The notes beneath the pieces are model-generated. The model searched no databases and had not been told where the DNA came from. It saw nothing but the letters and a program-made list of their open reading frames with translations. 64,000 nt of DNA from Triglochin maritima. Taxonomy: Eukaryota > Streptophyta > Magnoliopsida > Alismatales > Juncaginaceae. Positions 1 through 11,588 of this stretch are shown piece by piece. Position 1 is the stretch's first letter. Each line of letters begins with the position of its first letter. The translations under genes were made by a program, and so were the position numbers. The stretch lies in NCBI GenBank assembly GCA_963682175.1, contig OY821777.1:13412001-13476000 (forward strand), written 5' to 3'.

Positions 1-34
1 CAGAAACATAGGGGGTCACGTTATTGTATATGCT

Positions 35-2968
35 GTGAGGGTTCAGAGGCTGTTACAGCAGGGTTGGGCAGCATTTTTAGCGACGTTTGTGGTTGCGGAG
101 GCAGAGTCTCAGAGGTTAGAGGACATTGAGGTGGTGCAGGAGTTCGTGGATGTTTTTCCAACGGAGATTCCAGGTTTACCACCGCACCGAGAGTTGGAGT
201 TCGGCATCCAGTTGGCAGCTGACACTACACCGCAGTCGAAGGCTCCATACCGGATGGCACATGCTGAGTTGACAGAGTTGAAGAAGCAGTTGCAGTTGCA
301 GGAGTTGATGGACTCTGGATTTATCAGACCGAGTGTCTCTCCTTAGGTGCACCGGTTTTGTTTGTGAAGAAGAAGGACAGATCTTTGAGGATGTGCATAG
401 ACTATAGGATGTTGAACCAGGTGACGGTGAAGAATAGGTATCCTTTACCTAGGATCGAGGACCTCTTCGACCAGCTGCAGTTAGCGAAGGTTTTCTCGAA
501 GATTGACCTGCGTTCAGGATATCACCAGTTGAGGATCCGAGATGAGGACATCCAGAAAACAGCTTTCAGGACGAGATATGGACACTACGAGTTCTTGGTG
601 ATGTCATTTGGATTGACGAATGCTCCGGCAGCATTCATGGATCTGATGAACCAGACATTCAGGCAGAATATTGATAGATTTGTGATTGTCTTTGTGGATG
701 ACATTTTGATCGATTCACAAGATGTGGAGCAGCATAGAGAGCATCTGAGGATTGTACTCAGCATCTTGAGAGCTCAGCAGTTATATGCTAAGTTCTCAAA
801 GTGCGAGTTTTGGTTGGACAGAGTGACGTTCCTCGGACACATTGTATCGGCAGAGGGGATATCAGTGACGGAGATTAGGAGCTTTGTTGGACTGGTGGGT
901 TATTACCGTCGCTTCATCAAAGACTTCTTGAGACTGGCAGAACCACTGACGGCTCTGACGCAGAAGGGAGTCACTTTTGTATGGTCGCAGATGTGTGAGG
1001 ACAGCTTTCGGGAGCTGAAGAGACTGTTGAGCACGGCACCAGTTTTGTCGTTGCCGAGTGGCACAGGTGGATTTGTGATTTATAGCGACGCTTCAGGTAT
1101 TGCCTTAAGATGTGTACTTATACAACACGAGAGGGTGATCGCGTACGCATCCAGACAGTTGAAGGTCCATGAGAAGAATTACCCGACTCATGATTTGGAG
1201 TTAGCAGCAGTGGTTCACGCACTGAAGACCTGGAGACACTACCTTTATGGCGAGCAGTTTGAGGTGATTACAGATCATCAGAGTCTGAAGTACCTGTTCT
1301 CGCAGAAGGAGCTGAACATGAGGCAACGCAGATGGCTTGAGTTCATTAAGGACTACGATTTCACTATCTCTTACCATCCGGGGAAGGCGAACACGATTGC
1401 AGACGCTTTGACCCGGAAGGTGGAGGTATCAGTAGCAGGCCTATGCATTCAGGAGTGGCGACTGCTGGAGTCTTTAGCAGAGTGGAGACCATTTACAGAT
1501 AGCTCTGAGGGTGCAGTGATTGCAGGATTGAGAGTAGAGCCTCAGACAGTATCGACAGTGATTCATGCTCAGACTACAGATGAGGAGTTGAGCAGTTTGT
1601 TACAGTTAGCGGCTAGAGATGGGTCAGACTTCAGAGTTGGAGTTGATGGAGGTCTGAGATTCAGAGATCGTATCTGGGTGCCGAGGACAGAGGACTTGAG
1701 ACATGATATCATGGAGGAGGCACACAGATCGAGATATTCCATTCATCCAGGAGCACCAAGATGTACAAAGATCTGCAGCGGAACTTCTTGTGGCAAGGGA
1801 TGAAGAAGGATATTGCAGACTTTGTGTCGAGGTGTTTGGTCTGTCAGCAGGTGAAGATTGAGCACCAGAGACCAGCAGAGCAGATGCAGAGGATTGAGTT
1901 GCCCGAGTGGAAGTGGGAGCACGTGACGATGGATTTCGTTACGGGGCTACCGAAGACACGGAAATTCCACGATGCGATTTGGGTTATAGTTGATCGACTG
2001 ACCAAGTCGACACATTTCTTAGCTATTAAGACCACTCTTGCTCTGGATGGTCTAGCTAAGTTATACATTGAGGAGATTGTCAGACTTCATGGTGTACCAG
2101 TCAGTATCATTTCAGATAGAGATCCCGGATTCACTTCGCGATTTTGGGAGAGTCTACACAGAGCACTGGGACACGTCTGAAGTTTAGCACAACTTTCCAC
2201 CCACAGACAGATGGCCAGTCAGAGCGGACGATACAGACATTGGTGGACATGCTGAGAGCGTGCACACTCGACTGGGCCGGGCATTGGGATGAGCACTTGC
2301 CGCTGATAGAGTTCGCCTACAACAACAGCTACCACTCGAGTATTGGGATGTCACCATATGAGGCATTATACGGGAGGCCGTGTAGATCGCCGGTATGCTG
2401 GAGTGATGTGGGCGAGAGACAGCTAGTTGGACCTGACATTATACAGTTATATTCAGAGAAGGTCGACGTGATAGGGAGACGACTAGCTACAGCACAGAGC
2501 AGGCAGAAGGGTTATGCTAATACGCGGAGGCGTGAGCTGACTTTTGATGCAGGAGATCTTGTCTTCCTGAAGATCTCACCTTCCAGAGGGGTGATGAGAT
2601 TCAGGAAGAAAGGGAAGCTGAGTCCGAGGTATGTCGGACCTTTTGAGATATTAAATCGAGTCGGGGAGGTGGCATATAGGATTGCTTTACCGCCACAGTT
2701 CGTAGGACTTCACAACGTCTTCCATGTTTCTATGTTGAGGAAGTATGTGGCTGATCCAGCTCATGTTATAGAAATAACAGTACCAGAGATCCAGCATGAT
2801 TTGTCGTTAGATGAGAGACCAGTTGAGATTGTGGATCAGATGGTACATCAACTCAGGAGGAGAGCGATTCCGATGGAGAAGGTCAGATGGCAGCATCACA
2901 ATATCAGAAGGGCTACCTGGGAGATCGAGGAGGACGTCAGGAGGAAATATCCAGAGTTATTTTGGTAA
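35..2968 (+). pseudogene. Broken gypsy pol: RT, RNase H, integrase, chromodomain-like tail
   Basis: Four overlapping open segments (35-346, 358-1803, 1761-2180, 2144-2968) together cover pol. RT shows the metal-binding FVDDIL form of the YVDD box (about 690-708) and the KCEFW and GYYRRFI motifs. RNase H follows with YSDAS and [10 protein letters not shown]. Integrase has a HHCC-type region with CLVCQQ, then DFVTGLP, SDRDPGF and FHPQTDGQSER carrying the D, D and E positions. The last ~50 residues look like a chromodomain. Breaks seen: a frame change with a TAG at about 345, another near 1755-1800, and another near 2170, each consistent with loss of one base. An in-frame loss of roughly 19 residues lies between GISV and TEIR near 868-872, where this family normally has an extra segment. 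Confidence 0.9.
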
Positions 2969-3017
2969 GTTAGTTGTTTCGAATTTCGTGGACGAAATTT
3001 CTTAAAGGATGGTAGAT

Positions 3018-4141
3018 TGTAATAACCTTAAGCTAAACACCCTAATTAACCTAAACTAAACCTAATTAACCTTAATTAATCGTGCTACAGTAAAGAGTGA
3101 GGTGGAGTTGAGGATAAGAATTGGATTTTCCTATAAATAGAGGTGTTAGGTCTAAAATAATGTTTTCTCTTTGCTTGGGTTGATTAGAGAGTCAGAGAGT
3201 CGATCTTGGAGGAGAAGAAGAAGGAGAGAAGGAGAAGAAGAGGAGGAGAAGGAGAAGAAGTTGGGTTGGGCTTGCCAAAGCTTGGGAGGCTTCCACGAAC
3301 TTCAATAAGGTATGCCAAGTCTTCATTATAACTCACATAAGCCTTGTGGGTGTTGGGGATCGACGTTGGTGTCGAATTTTCCGTCGGATTGCAACCTATT
3401 CAGAGGTTGAAGACGACAATCGGTCGACCGGTGCCTGTGGGCAGTCGACCGATTCTATTATTATATTGTTTTGCACCCGCAAACGGTCGAACGATGTCTG
3501 AGGACGGTCGACCCTTATGCCAGATTTCTGCGGGAAAAAAAGTTAGATGATGTTATCGGTCGAACGGATCCACTTCGTCGGTCGACCGAAACAATGAGAA
3601 TAGGTCGGTTGGGGGGTTTTGACTTATTAAACGGTCGAACACCCTTAACCTAGTTCGACCGATCTATTCGATGCTAAGTCGGTTGGGAGCTTTGACCATC
3701 AAAACGGTCGGTTGGGAGCTTCAGTACCGCGGAGGCGGTGAGGGGTATTATTGTGGACCCGAGGTGGATGATCATGTGCATTGCATTGCATTGCATTGTC
3801 TTTTATTCCTTTTTGTATTTTAAGAGGATTGACATACGAGGTTCCAGTAGGGAACTTAGGCATGTTTGTTTGTTTGCATTTCAGGTAGCGAGCAACATTA
3901 AAGTCGAGGTGGTGACCAAGGAGGGTGCCCCAGGGATCTGATCTTGTAGTTGTATGTCTCTTCTTTTGAGGTGATTACATGTTGTATAGTTTTGTTTGTA
4001 ATCACAGTCAGTCTGTATGTTTGACTTCCACGTGGATCTTTTATATTATACATATTGGTTTATTTCCGTGACGTGTCACTTGTTGACCATTGACGGTCTT
4101 TTATATTGTTTAAATTTTCCGCTGTTTTCGGGAACGTTACA
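3018..4141 (+). repeat. 3' LTR of the gypsy element
   Basis: The LTR begins TGTAATAACC directly after the purine-rich tract and ends GGAACGTTACA, giving short inverted ends TGTAA/TTACA and a length of about 1,124 bp. A plausible core promoter TATAAATA lies at 3132-3139. A GA-rich stretch (about 3205-3260) follows in the presumed transcribed leader. Between 3410 and 3720 there are many copies of the palindrome-like motif CGGTCGACCG and decayed versions. The start is well supported by position; the exact 3' edge is inferred from the inverted ends. Confidence 0.8.
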
Positions 4142-4430
4142 TATATACTAGTATATGACCAACTTTGCCTACCACTGCGACTACCACACCCTCTCTGCCA
4201 CAAAGTTCTCGACTCTCCCCCAGCATTCCACTTGAATCTAGAGTACACTCTTAGTTCCATTTAAGTAGTCCACACGCAAACAAAACAAAATGCCACCAAA
4301 ATTTTCTTACTCGATCTTTTAAAAAGGACAAACACACACCACCTTCTATTTCTCTTCCTTCTCATATACTATTCCTTGCCTTCCCAACCACTCTTCCTTA
4401 TCTTACCATCATCCACTTTAACTCCAAACC

Positions 4431-4437
4431 TATATAT
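4431..4437 (+). promoter_or_regulatory. Candidate TATA box of the SMR gene
   Basis: TATATAT lies about 50 bp before the first ATG of the SMR coding region, which would leave a short 5' leader. It is a candidate by position and sequence only. Confidence 0.35.
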
Positions 4438-4485
4438 CCGACCCCCAACCTTGACACCATCACTCAACCACCTATTGGCAAAACC

Positions 4486-4773
4486 ATGTTGTTCCAACAT
4501 GATGAAGGGTGGGAGGTGGAAGCCAAGAGTTGGCTTAGAATTCCTCCGGTGCTCTCGACAAAAGCGAAGCGTTTGGACGACGAAGACGAGGAGACAGTCA
4601 CCACACCAAAAGCAAGTGGTGCTAGGATAATGGAGAGGCCTCCTTGCCCACCGCCAGCTCCGAAGAAGAGAAGGCTTCTGCCAAGGTGCAACCCGAGTGA
4701 CGTAGAATTCTTCGTCCCGCTGGAGCTTGAGAGCTTGTTTAGTTGCCAGAATGTGGGAAGTGAGGATAGGTGA
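4486..4773 (+). CDS. SIAMESE-related (SMR) cyclin-dependent kinase inhibitor-like protein, 95 aa
   Basis: A small intronless gene. The C-terminal half carries the signature features of the plant SMR family: a proline-rich CPPPAPKKRR block (about residues 53-62) followed by a DVEFFVPLELESLF block (about 71-84). In known members this second type of motif supports binding to cyclin/CDK complexes, and the proteins restrain mitosis and promote endoreduplication in the nucleus (family knowledge). The middle contains an acidic LDDEDEE run and a TTP motif, also usual in the family. The length of 95 aa is typical. The first ATG, in a good context (AAACCATG), was chosen; upstream reading is in another frame. 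It stands alone, about 340 bp after the gypsy LTR. I cannot assign an individual SMR number. Confidence 0.8.
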   Translation: MLFQHDEGWEVEAKSWLRIPPVLSTKAKRLDDEDEETVTTPKASGARIMERPPCPPPAPKKRRLLPRCNPSDVEFFVPLELESLFSCQNVGSEDR

Positions 4774-7700
4774 AGGTGTTTGTTTGTACATTGCTGGGGA
4801 TCTTGTGTGGTTGTAGTTAAGATTTGCATGGTCGGTGTTTGTAGTTTGTAGTTGACCTTTTCTCCTTTGGGAGTACTCACCAATTTACCTCAACGTTTTG
4901 TACGAAGGGTGGAAATACATATTTCCAGGTCACTGATTAAGCTCGCAACAATTGTTCGGATTTTAGAATCTCCGTCACATATACACGATGATAACTGAAT
5001 GGATGTGGGGGGTGAGTGGTTTTTGTATGAACTTGATTTAACTATCTACGAGGAGAGTATGTCTTGCATTTTGTTGTTGTGATTGAAACTGGGAGTTTGA
5101 TATTGAAACACATTGTTTGGTTCAGATGAACTTTGATTTTGTGCTTTAGATATGAAAAAAGAATTCGTTTCAATTTTCTAACTGAAAGATGAAAATCAAT
5201 GTTCAAATAGTCTCACATTTTACTCTCGGGTTGGAAATAATATTTTATATAGCTCTTTGATCAAGATTAACATGAAGAATTTTTGGGGTATATATATATT
5301 ATTATACGGCATTCCTGAACTAACAGTTACTAGTTAGTGACTTAGTATTGATTCTTACGGCTCAAAACTAAGGCACCCTTTTGGCAAATCTGAAGTTATT
5401 GCAAATTCATCAAAGAGTAATGATATGTTGAAAAGCCCCTTTTGGTTTTCGCCATCTTGTCATGTTTTTTTACCTTTCGAGTATAAAGGCAAGAAATTAC
5501 CAAAAAGAATGACGAATCTACCACAAAAGTTTCTACACTAATAAGTAATAACTCTTTCTTTTCGTACACTCATTTTGAAATTGTCGTAGTATTTCTTCAC
5601 TTTCAATGCTATCAAATATTACTAAGATAGCTAAACTAGTAATTTTCCAACACATCATTTCTAAAAAAAAACGAGAACACGTTAATTCCAAAGATAATGT
5701 TTTTTTTCTAAAATCAGCTAGGTAAACGCCCAAAAGGACCCATAAAAATTTATAGATCACTTTGGTCCTGTTAATTATAAAAGAATGAAAGCATCACAAG
5801 GATGTGTGGACTCACCAACATAGTAGATTTTTTTATGATCCAAAATTTCTAAACACTCTTCTCACTTTGTGGGGTGAACTTTGGTTCCAAATTAGAAGTG
5901 ATTCAATACCTGATGTGTATTTTTGGTGCATACTGGGTGCTAATGAAGTTCAAGCGGTCATAGTGTCATGAGAGACATCGGTGAAAGAGATGTGGTTTCG
6001 TTCTTGCCCACCAAGACCACGAATTTGATCCAAAAACCTGAGAATATGATTCTAAAATGTCAACCAACTCAATTAGAAATGGCTAAATCTTGGACAATAT
6101 AAGTGTGTCATATTCAAGATCACTACTTCAAAATGAACATTGGTCAAATCAAGTGTGATCTTGCATAGTTTTTTTTGATCTGATCCCAAACATAACCTAA
6201 ACAAAAACAGTTAATCCCTCAATGAAAGAGCATCTATATAGTCGAAATCTTTTTTTTTATATTTTTTATTGGTTTCTCATTTCCTACTTAATAGGTTAAT
6301 TACCATACGCTTCGTGTCCCAAAAAATAGGTTCATTTAACTTTTGGAAGATTATCATCTTCAACAGAGAAGTTGTGAAGCCGTAAAGGATAAGCTAAAAT
6401 GCTCGTGATGACATCATATGATCTTTTAAATATTGTAGTATTTATCATTTACACTAAAATCTATGAATATCATTGGAGAGTGGAGATCCAACCACAATAG
6501 TATCTACCGCATAATCAATGATCTATCAACTAAATTATTTCTAGTCGTGATAACACAACGACAACAAAGACCATCAACGCACGTGTTAAGAATTATTGTT
6601 TTTTTTAAAAGCAATGTTAAGCATTATTGTTACTCATGTGTTTGGTGACGACAAGATAAGAACACAGGGATTTAGGATTAGAAGAGGAAATATCCACTGT
6701 TATCCCTGAACAATACTTAATTCCACAATAATTGATAGTTCCTTCGGGCAGAAGTCACTGAACAACTTCTGGTTGATTATCCTTTGTGTTTAAAGTAATA
6801 GCAATTATTATGTACATGTTGACGCCGACGAGAGTGGAACCGGCGGGAGAATGATCTAAAGAGGACACCAAATTTTGGAATTGACAGCCAACTAACTTTC
6901 TCATTCATTCACTATTCCTTTTATATCCTTTCACAACATGCGGTATTCCCACTTCACTAAAACAAAAAAATTAACAATCAAAGGTATCTAACCAATCCTA
7001 TCTCCTCAGCTTGTATTATTTAAGAACATAGCTGGATTACAACAATTACTCGGACTCATGATGAAAACTAGAAACACATCTCCCTGCCACTTTGAACAAA
7101 TAAAACCTCATATGTTATGAAAATGGAACTTTGCAACAACAGAGAAAATACGAAGATTTTGAGGAGAACGAGAAAACTTCTGAATTCTATCTATATATTA
7201 AAATCATCACAATATCCTCTTATTTATGCGATAATATATAAGGAAGCATAAAGAGTCATATGAAGGATATAAATGAGAATATCATCAGACTTAAATGATC
7301 ATATTATAAATGAGAATATCACTAAACAAATCAATTTTATGTAGCCACTGCTCAAATTAGTCACACGTAGATTGAAATGAACAGAACCACAAGTGTGGCC
7401 CATCGGATAGTAAACATGGGCCTAATGAGCCTACAATAATTGGGCCACAAAACTTTAATTCTGTTGCTACACAAACTCAAGTTTTATTACTATTACTACT
7501 AATTCTAAAACAGGATATTTATCCTTGTTTTGTTGTATTTGATAATGCAATTATTACATTCAAACATCATGATTTCGGGCTCAGTATAGAAAACCTATCT
7601 TCCAATTAAAGCATGATTTTTCCTGTTTATACCCTCCTTTCAATCATATTACCGGACGACCTGCTTTAATTATAATCATTATCTTTTTATTACACTAGAT

Positions 7701-9650
7701 AGATAGTCTCGACTATTTACGTGATGGAGAACGAAATAATTGGTAATCCTGAGGTAAGCAAGCCTAGTAAAGGATTTCCTTTTTGTGGTTAAAGTTGGCT
7801 CTAGGCAAGAGTTAATCTTAAACAAGTAGCTATATGGGTAAGATCTTCTCCAACTTGTATAAAACTATAATCTTATTGGATGATGACATGAATTCGTTTA
7901 TTATTTTAATCGTCATCGACTTCCCCAGCACAAGGTGTTTAGTGTTTACAGTTTTTGCCGAATTAAACAATCATTTCCTTGCCTTTCTCGTTTGCTGATT
8001 TATTACACTAGATAGATAGTCTCGACTATTTACGTGATGGAGAAATTGTGTTATAACCATGTTGTTTAACAATGATATGAACCAGCACCTAATTAATGAT
8101 GGAGAAGGCTTAGGGGGAATAGTTTTTAAACTTTGAGAAAGTTATTATTGTTTAATCATTTTCATGATCATCACTTCAAAAAGAAGCCACCCTTCTGAAA
8201 TAGACGCCCACACTAGCGCCAAAGCTTATGATAAAAACGGAACAAGTTGGAGCAACTTTTTAAGGGGTTTTAGACCTGACATCACACCCTGATAGCAATG
8301 TTAAAAGATAATTAATTTCGTAATTGCCCACCAAATAATTGAAAATCTCATAATTATCGCCATTTTCTTTTTGCAGTATCATAGATATTATCGTATTATA
8401 ATACATATTTCCACCCATTAAAACCTTCATTGACTTAAAGTAGATTCAACTTCAAAATCAAATTTAGAAGCTTGAATCACCATTTTGGTATCGTAATGGT
8501 CAATGGAGGAGAGAGGAACTGTAATTATATATTTTACAATACGAGGATCATAAATTGAAGAAAAAAAAGTCTACTTCCAGTAGGAAAATGTTCCTCCATG
8601 AAACCATTAAAAAAAGAAACAAACAAGAGATCAGTAAAGATTCCATTCAGAAGTGAACTCTCAATTATTGTCTACTTTTATACATGAGACTGTGATCAAG
8701 TGATTTTTGTTGCAACATTTGGATGTGACTTGGGGTTAAGCCACATTCGTACGCTCAGTTTGTTGATTTTTATGTTTCTTTTGTTGGTGATAGAATGAGA
8801 TGAGTTTGTTTTTCTCTGTACTTTTATGTCACTTTTTGTTTGTGCTTTTCTTCTGATCGTCTTTTTTACTTAAGTTTTCCGTGATTAAATTAATTTCACC
8901 CAACGAGCCTTTTCATTAGGAATTTATCCTTGATTTGATGCTTAGATTGCAACATAATGTAGACCATAAATTGTGCTTTGGCATCGGGTCTTTACCTCAA
9001 TCAACATAGATGTGATCATACGAAGCTGATATGATTGAAGTGCAAAGCAATAAGTTACATTACTTGATAATCGACTTACAGTGTCAAGCTTTCACCGTTC
9101 TAAATCACCCCTTCTTGCTTTTAGGCTAATTCTACGAATTAAATAGCTACATTCCTACATAGGGAGTGGTAATTAACTTCATCTGCCTTGAGTGAAAAAA
9201 AGTAATTTTTTTTTTTGAATTAACTGCTCTACTCCGCAGATTTTAAAATGAGACGGTTGAAATTCGATTTCCACTAAAAGTAAAAGTTCTCAAGCCAAGT
9301 AGTGAGATAGAAACTATTAAAACTTTCACGTCAACACAAATTAATACGTATTTTCGTCACGACTCACGACCCACTGCCAACGCCAATACCAGTTTGTTTG
9401 AGTAAATTCTTTGTAGTAGAAAATGCGTTGGGAAACCACAGGGGACACATAATTAGACATGTCCATGATCTTACAAACCAAAACTTAAAATTCCATTATT
9501 ATAATAGAGAAGATACTCGATCATTCGATAGCCCAACACGTTGAATATTTGTTTTTTAGTGGCCTGATGAGATCAGTTGTTTTAGAACCATAATCCACGT
9601 GTCAGAGAATTCTAGGACATAGAAAAATCATCTACGTACTTTTATTATCG
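4774..9650. other. AT-rich intergenic region without recognised genes
   Basis: I see only short, unconvincing reading frames here, with poly(A/T) runs and no protein motif. A string resembling some plant Helitron 5' ends occurs near 7186, but no matching 3' hairpin and CTRR end was found. The only clear structure is a 46-bp direct repeat, listed separately. Confidence 0.5.
7686..8044. repeat. Perfect 46-bp direct repeat, 313 bp apart
   Basis: The same 46 bases occur at 7686-7731 and 7999-8044, containing CTAGATAGATAGTCTCGACT. The DNA between and outside the copies is not obviously related. It may be the ends of a small element or a local duplication; I cannot tell which. Confidence 0.85.
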
Positions 9651-9653
9651 TTA

Positions 9654-9997
9654 CGTCATCACTAACTATGACCTGGACGACCTGGTCACGAACGTTCTCT
9701 TTTTTTTTTTTTCTCTTCCACGTTAGTTTTCTCTCTCTCAACCCACTTTCTTCTCTTTCTTATAATATTCACATCTTAACCATAACTCACTACAACCAAC
9801 AACAATCTGTTTCTCTCATCCACATCATTTCGGGATCCATTTTGGAAAAAAATTTAAAAATTTAAAAAATCAAAACAATTATAAAACATATTTTTCAAAA
9901 AAAATAAAAAAATCAAACAAAAGATTAAAAAAATCTATAATAAAAAAAATTAATTGGACGAACCTGGCGTGGGAAGGGGATCCCCTTAGTGGTGCTC
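9654..9997. mobile_element. Tourist/PIF-Harbinger-type MITE, copy 1
   Basis: A 344-bp element flanked by TTA on both sides (9651-9653 and 9998-10000), the target duplication favoured by PIF/Harbinger elements. Imperfect inverted ends are of the GTCATCACTAAC / GAGCACCACTAAG type. The interior (CTCTCTTCC- and AT-rich) resembles 12720-13061 on the same strand and 11589-12005 inverted. No coding sequence is present. The TRIM retrotransposon starts 2 bp after its right-hand TTA. Confidence 0.7.
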
Positions 9998-10001
9998 TTA
10001 G

Positions 10002-10319
10002 TATTACGGAGTTGTGCGGTGGCAGTCGCACACGCCCGCACAGCACTGTGCGCGCATATACATGCACACACAGTCAGCTATTCTGCGCGCGAGACAACAT
10101 CGACTGGTTTCGCCCTGCCTTGGGCTCGTCAGGGAAGCAGCTTCAACTCCCAACCATCCCTACGCTCCCAACTGCATATAAGTGCAGTCCCGTAGGCGCT
10201 CACCTTCGAGTTGAAGCCTCTCCCCCATATAGCATCTATGCTCATATGGGCACCTGATGTTCCCCAAACAGTCTGCACGCATCAACACCCCCTGCGCGGA
10301 AGACTTTAAGGGTGTGACA
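10002..10319 (-). repeat. TRIM LTR, downstream copy (3' LTR on minus strand)
   Basis: About 318 bp, more than 90% identical by eye to 10605-10923. It contains CGCACACGCCCGCACAG and a run of CA steps, and ends GGGTGTGACA. Confidence 0.8.
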
Positions 10320-10589
10320 AACTTTTCTCCCTTTAAAATCGTGCACGTCATCGTGCACGTCTTACTTATCACCATTCAGGTATTCTGCGAGTGAGAATAT
10401 ATGCCCCATCATTCCTCTCTGAGGTTTCCTGGTTAGTTACGTTCGCCCACAAGCACATGGCCAACTACACAGCTTCTGGACTGGAGCTTGGGAGTTTCCC
10501 AAACCGTCTGATACACCTTAGATGTACAAGCTCCCCTGCTACTCGCCTCTTGCAAGTCTTTCACGGGACATCTCAAGATGTATAGGTTT

Positions 10590-10602
10590 GGCTCTGATAC
10601 CA
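10590..10602 (-). other. Primer-binding site of the TRIM (initiator tRNA-Met type)
   Basis: Minus-strand TGGTATCAGAGCC lies two bases from the LTR edge, the usual position for priming of reverse transcription. Confidence 0.8.
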
Positions 10603-10604
10603 AT

Positions 10605-10923
10605 TATTACGGAGTTGTGCGGTAACAGTCGCACACGCCCGCACAGCACTGTGCGCGCGCATATACATGCACACACAGTCAGTTATTCTGCGCGCGAGAC
10701 AACATCGACTGGTTTCGCCCTGCCTTGGGCTCGTCAGGGAAGCGGCTTCAGCTCCCAACCAGCCCTACGCTCCCAACTGCATATAAGTGCAGTCCCGTAG
10801 GCGCTCACCTTCGAGTTGAAGTCTCTCCCCCATATAGCATCTATGCTCATATGGCCACCCGATGTTCCCCAAACAGTCTGCACGCATCAACACCCCCTGG
10901 CAGAAGACTTTAAGGGTGTAACA
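10605..10923 (-). repeat. TRIM LTR, upstream copy (5' LTR on minus strand)
   Basis: About 319 bp, the partner of 10002-10319. On the minus strand it starts TGTTACACCC and ends next to the primer-binding site. Confidence 0.8.
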
Positions 10924-10930
10924 AAAAAAA

Positions 10931-11029
10931 TTGGATCGAAACGATGGTCGAATATGGTTGGAATTCGGGTCGGATTGAGTGTCAATCTGACCCAAATTCC
11001 AACCATATCCGACATCCGTTTCGATCCAA
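10931..11029. repeat. Long hairpin: 45-bp imperfect arms around a 9-nt loop
   Basis: The left arm starting TTGGATCGAAACG pairs with the right arm ending CGTTTCGATCCAA. The inner parts carry GGTTGGAATTCGGGTC against GACCCAAATTCCAACC. The arms differ at only a few positions. It lies 7 bp beyond the TRIM. It could be the core of a small foldback element or an RNA hairpin; nothing shows transcription. Confidence 0.8.
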
Positions 11030-11588
11030 ACTTTCACGTAAATATAGGTTTAGGAGTGTATTATGGATACAACAAATTAGGAAAAAAATGTCGAATATGT
11101 GTTAAATAATGAGTTTTTAAAGTTTAAATGGGCAAAGTGTTACAAAATTAAAGCTCAGTGGAGGTAACTGTTAATTTTGAAACTTGAGGGGGACAAAATG
11201 ATACCAAAGTATAATTCACGTGGGTAAATTGTAATTAACCCTAGAAAGAATTATTGAAATTTATGGAATTGGACCTCTCCAATCTAAGCAATTGGAGATG
11301 ATCCTGGTGACACGAGGGAATTTAAAAAACAAAACAAAATAAAAGTACACTCGGTCACATCTTCGTCCACCAACAAGGCAACAAAGTGATTGGAAGGGAT
11401 TCCGTGTTTCGGTCGCAAATAATATAGTAATTATATAAATAGGCAGCAAATCTAACGAAAATAACTTACTTGATTAATCTTGATTTCGTTTTTCACAAGC
11501 ATTATATGATTTGGCAACCAGATTTCTAAACCGTACGTTTGTGACAATTGTATTGATGTCTTCGCACTAGCAACATATATATGACTCA
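11030..11588. other. Intergenic, no gene seen
   Basis: AT-rich DNA with a dispersed-repeat appearance: the wording around 11110-11240 (TTAATTACAATTTACCC-like on the minus strand) is common in plant MITEs. No supportable coding region. Confidence 0.4.

Larger units (their letters stand above)
1..4141 (+). mobile_element. 3' part of a decayed Ty3/gypsy chromovirus retrotransposon
   Basis: This is the downstream part of a plus-strand LTR retrotransposon; its 5' LTR, gag and protease lie before the window. Visible order is reverse transcriptase, RNase H, integrase, a C-terminal chromodomain-like tail, a purine-rich tract just before 3018, and a 3' LTR ending in GTTACA at 4141. RT-RH-IN order and the chromodomain-like end place it among plant chromoviruses, probably Tekay/Del-like (inference from the tail and LTR ends). 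The reading frame is broken several times, so this copy cannot make an intact polyprotein. The target duplication cannot be checked because the 5' end is missing. Confidence 0.9.
10002..10923 (-). mobile_element. TRIM-like miniature LTR retrotransposon
   Basis: Two near-identical direct repeats of about 318 bp (10002-10319 and 10605-10923) flank about 285 bp of non-coding DNA. On the minus strand each LTR begins TGTYACACCC. The right-hand LTR is followed after 2 nt by TGGTATCAGAGCC (10590-10602), complementary to the 3' end of initiator methionine tRNA, a standard plant primer-binding site. A purine-rich tract AAAGGGAGAAAAG lies just before the other LTR. With LTRs, PBS and PPT but no gag or pol, it fits a TRIM: non-autonomous and mobilised in trans. 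The expected CA end now reads TA in both LTRs. No clear 5-bp target duplication was found. Short reading frames inside it are not real genes. Confidence 0.8.

Noticed and set aside
4369..4883. Two minus-strand frames (140 and 139 aa) across the SMR gene
   Set aside because: They are shadows of the SMR coding region and its leader; the plus-strand frame has the family motifs.
7186..7320. Possible Helitron 5' end (TCTATCTATATATTAAAA)
   Set aside because: No matching 3' hairpin with CTRR end was found downstream, and no rolling-circle protein is present.
10590..10602. tRNA gene fragment
   Set aside because: The tRNA-complementary words here and at 40200, 51532, 56320 and 60135 are retrotransposon primer-binding sites beside LTR ends, not tRNA genes.
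10012..10913. Several overlapping frames with near-identical peptides
   Set aside because: They are copies of the TRIM LTR read twice; no protein motif.
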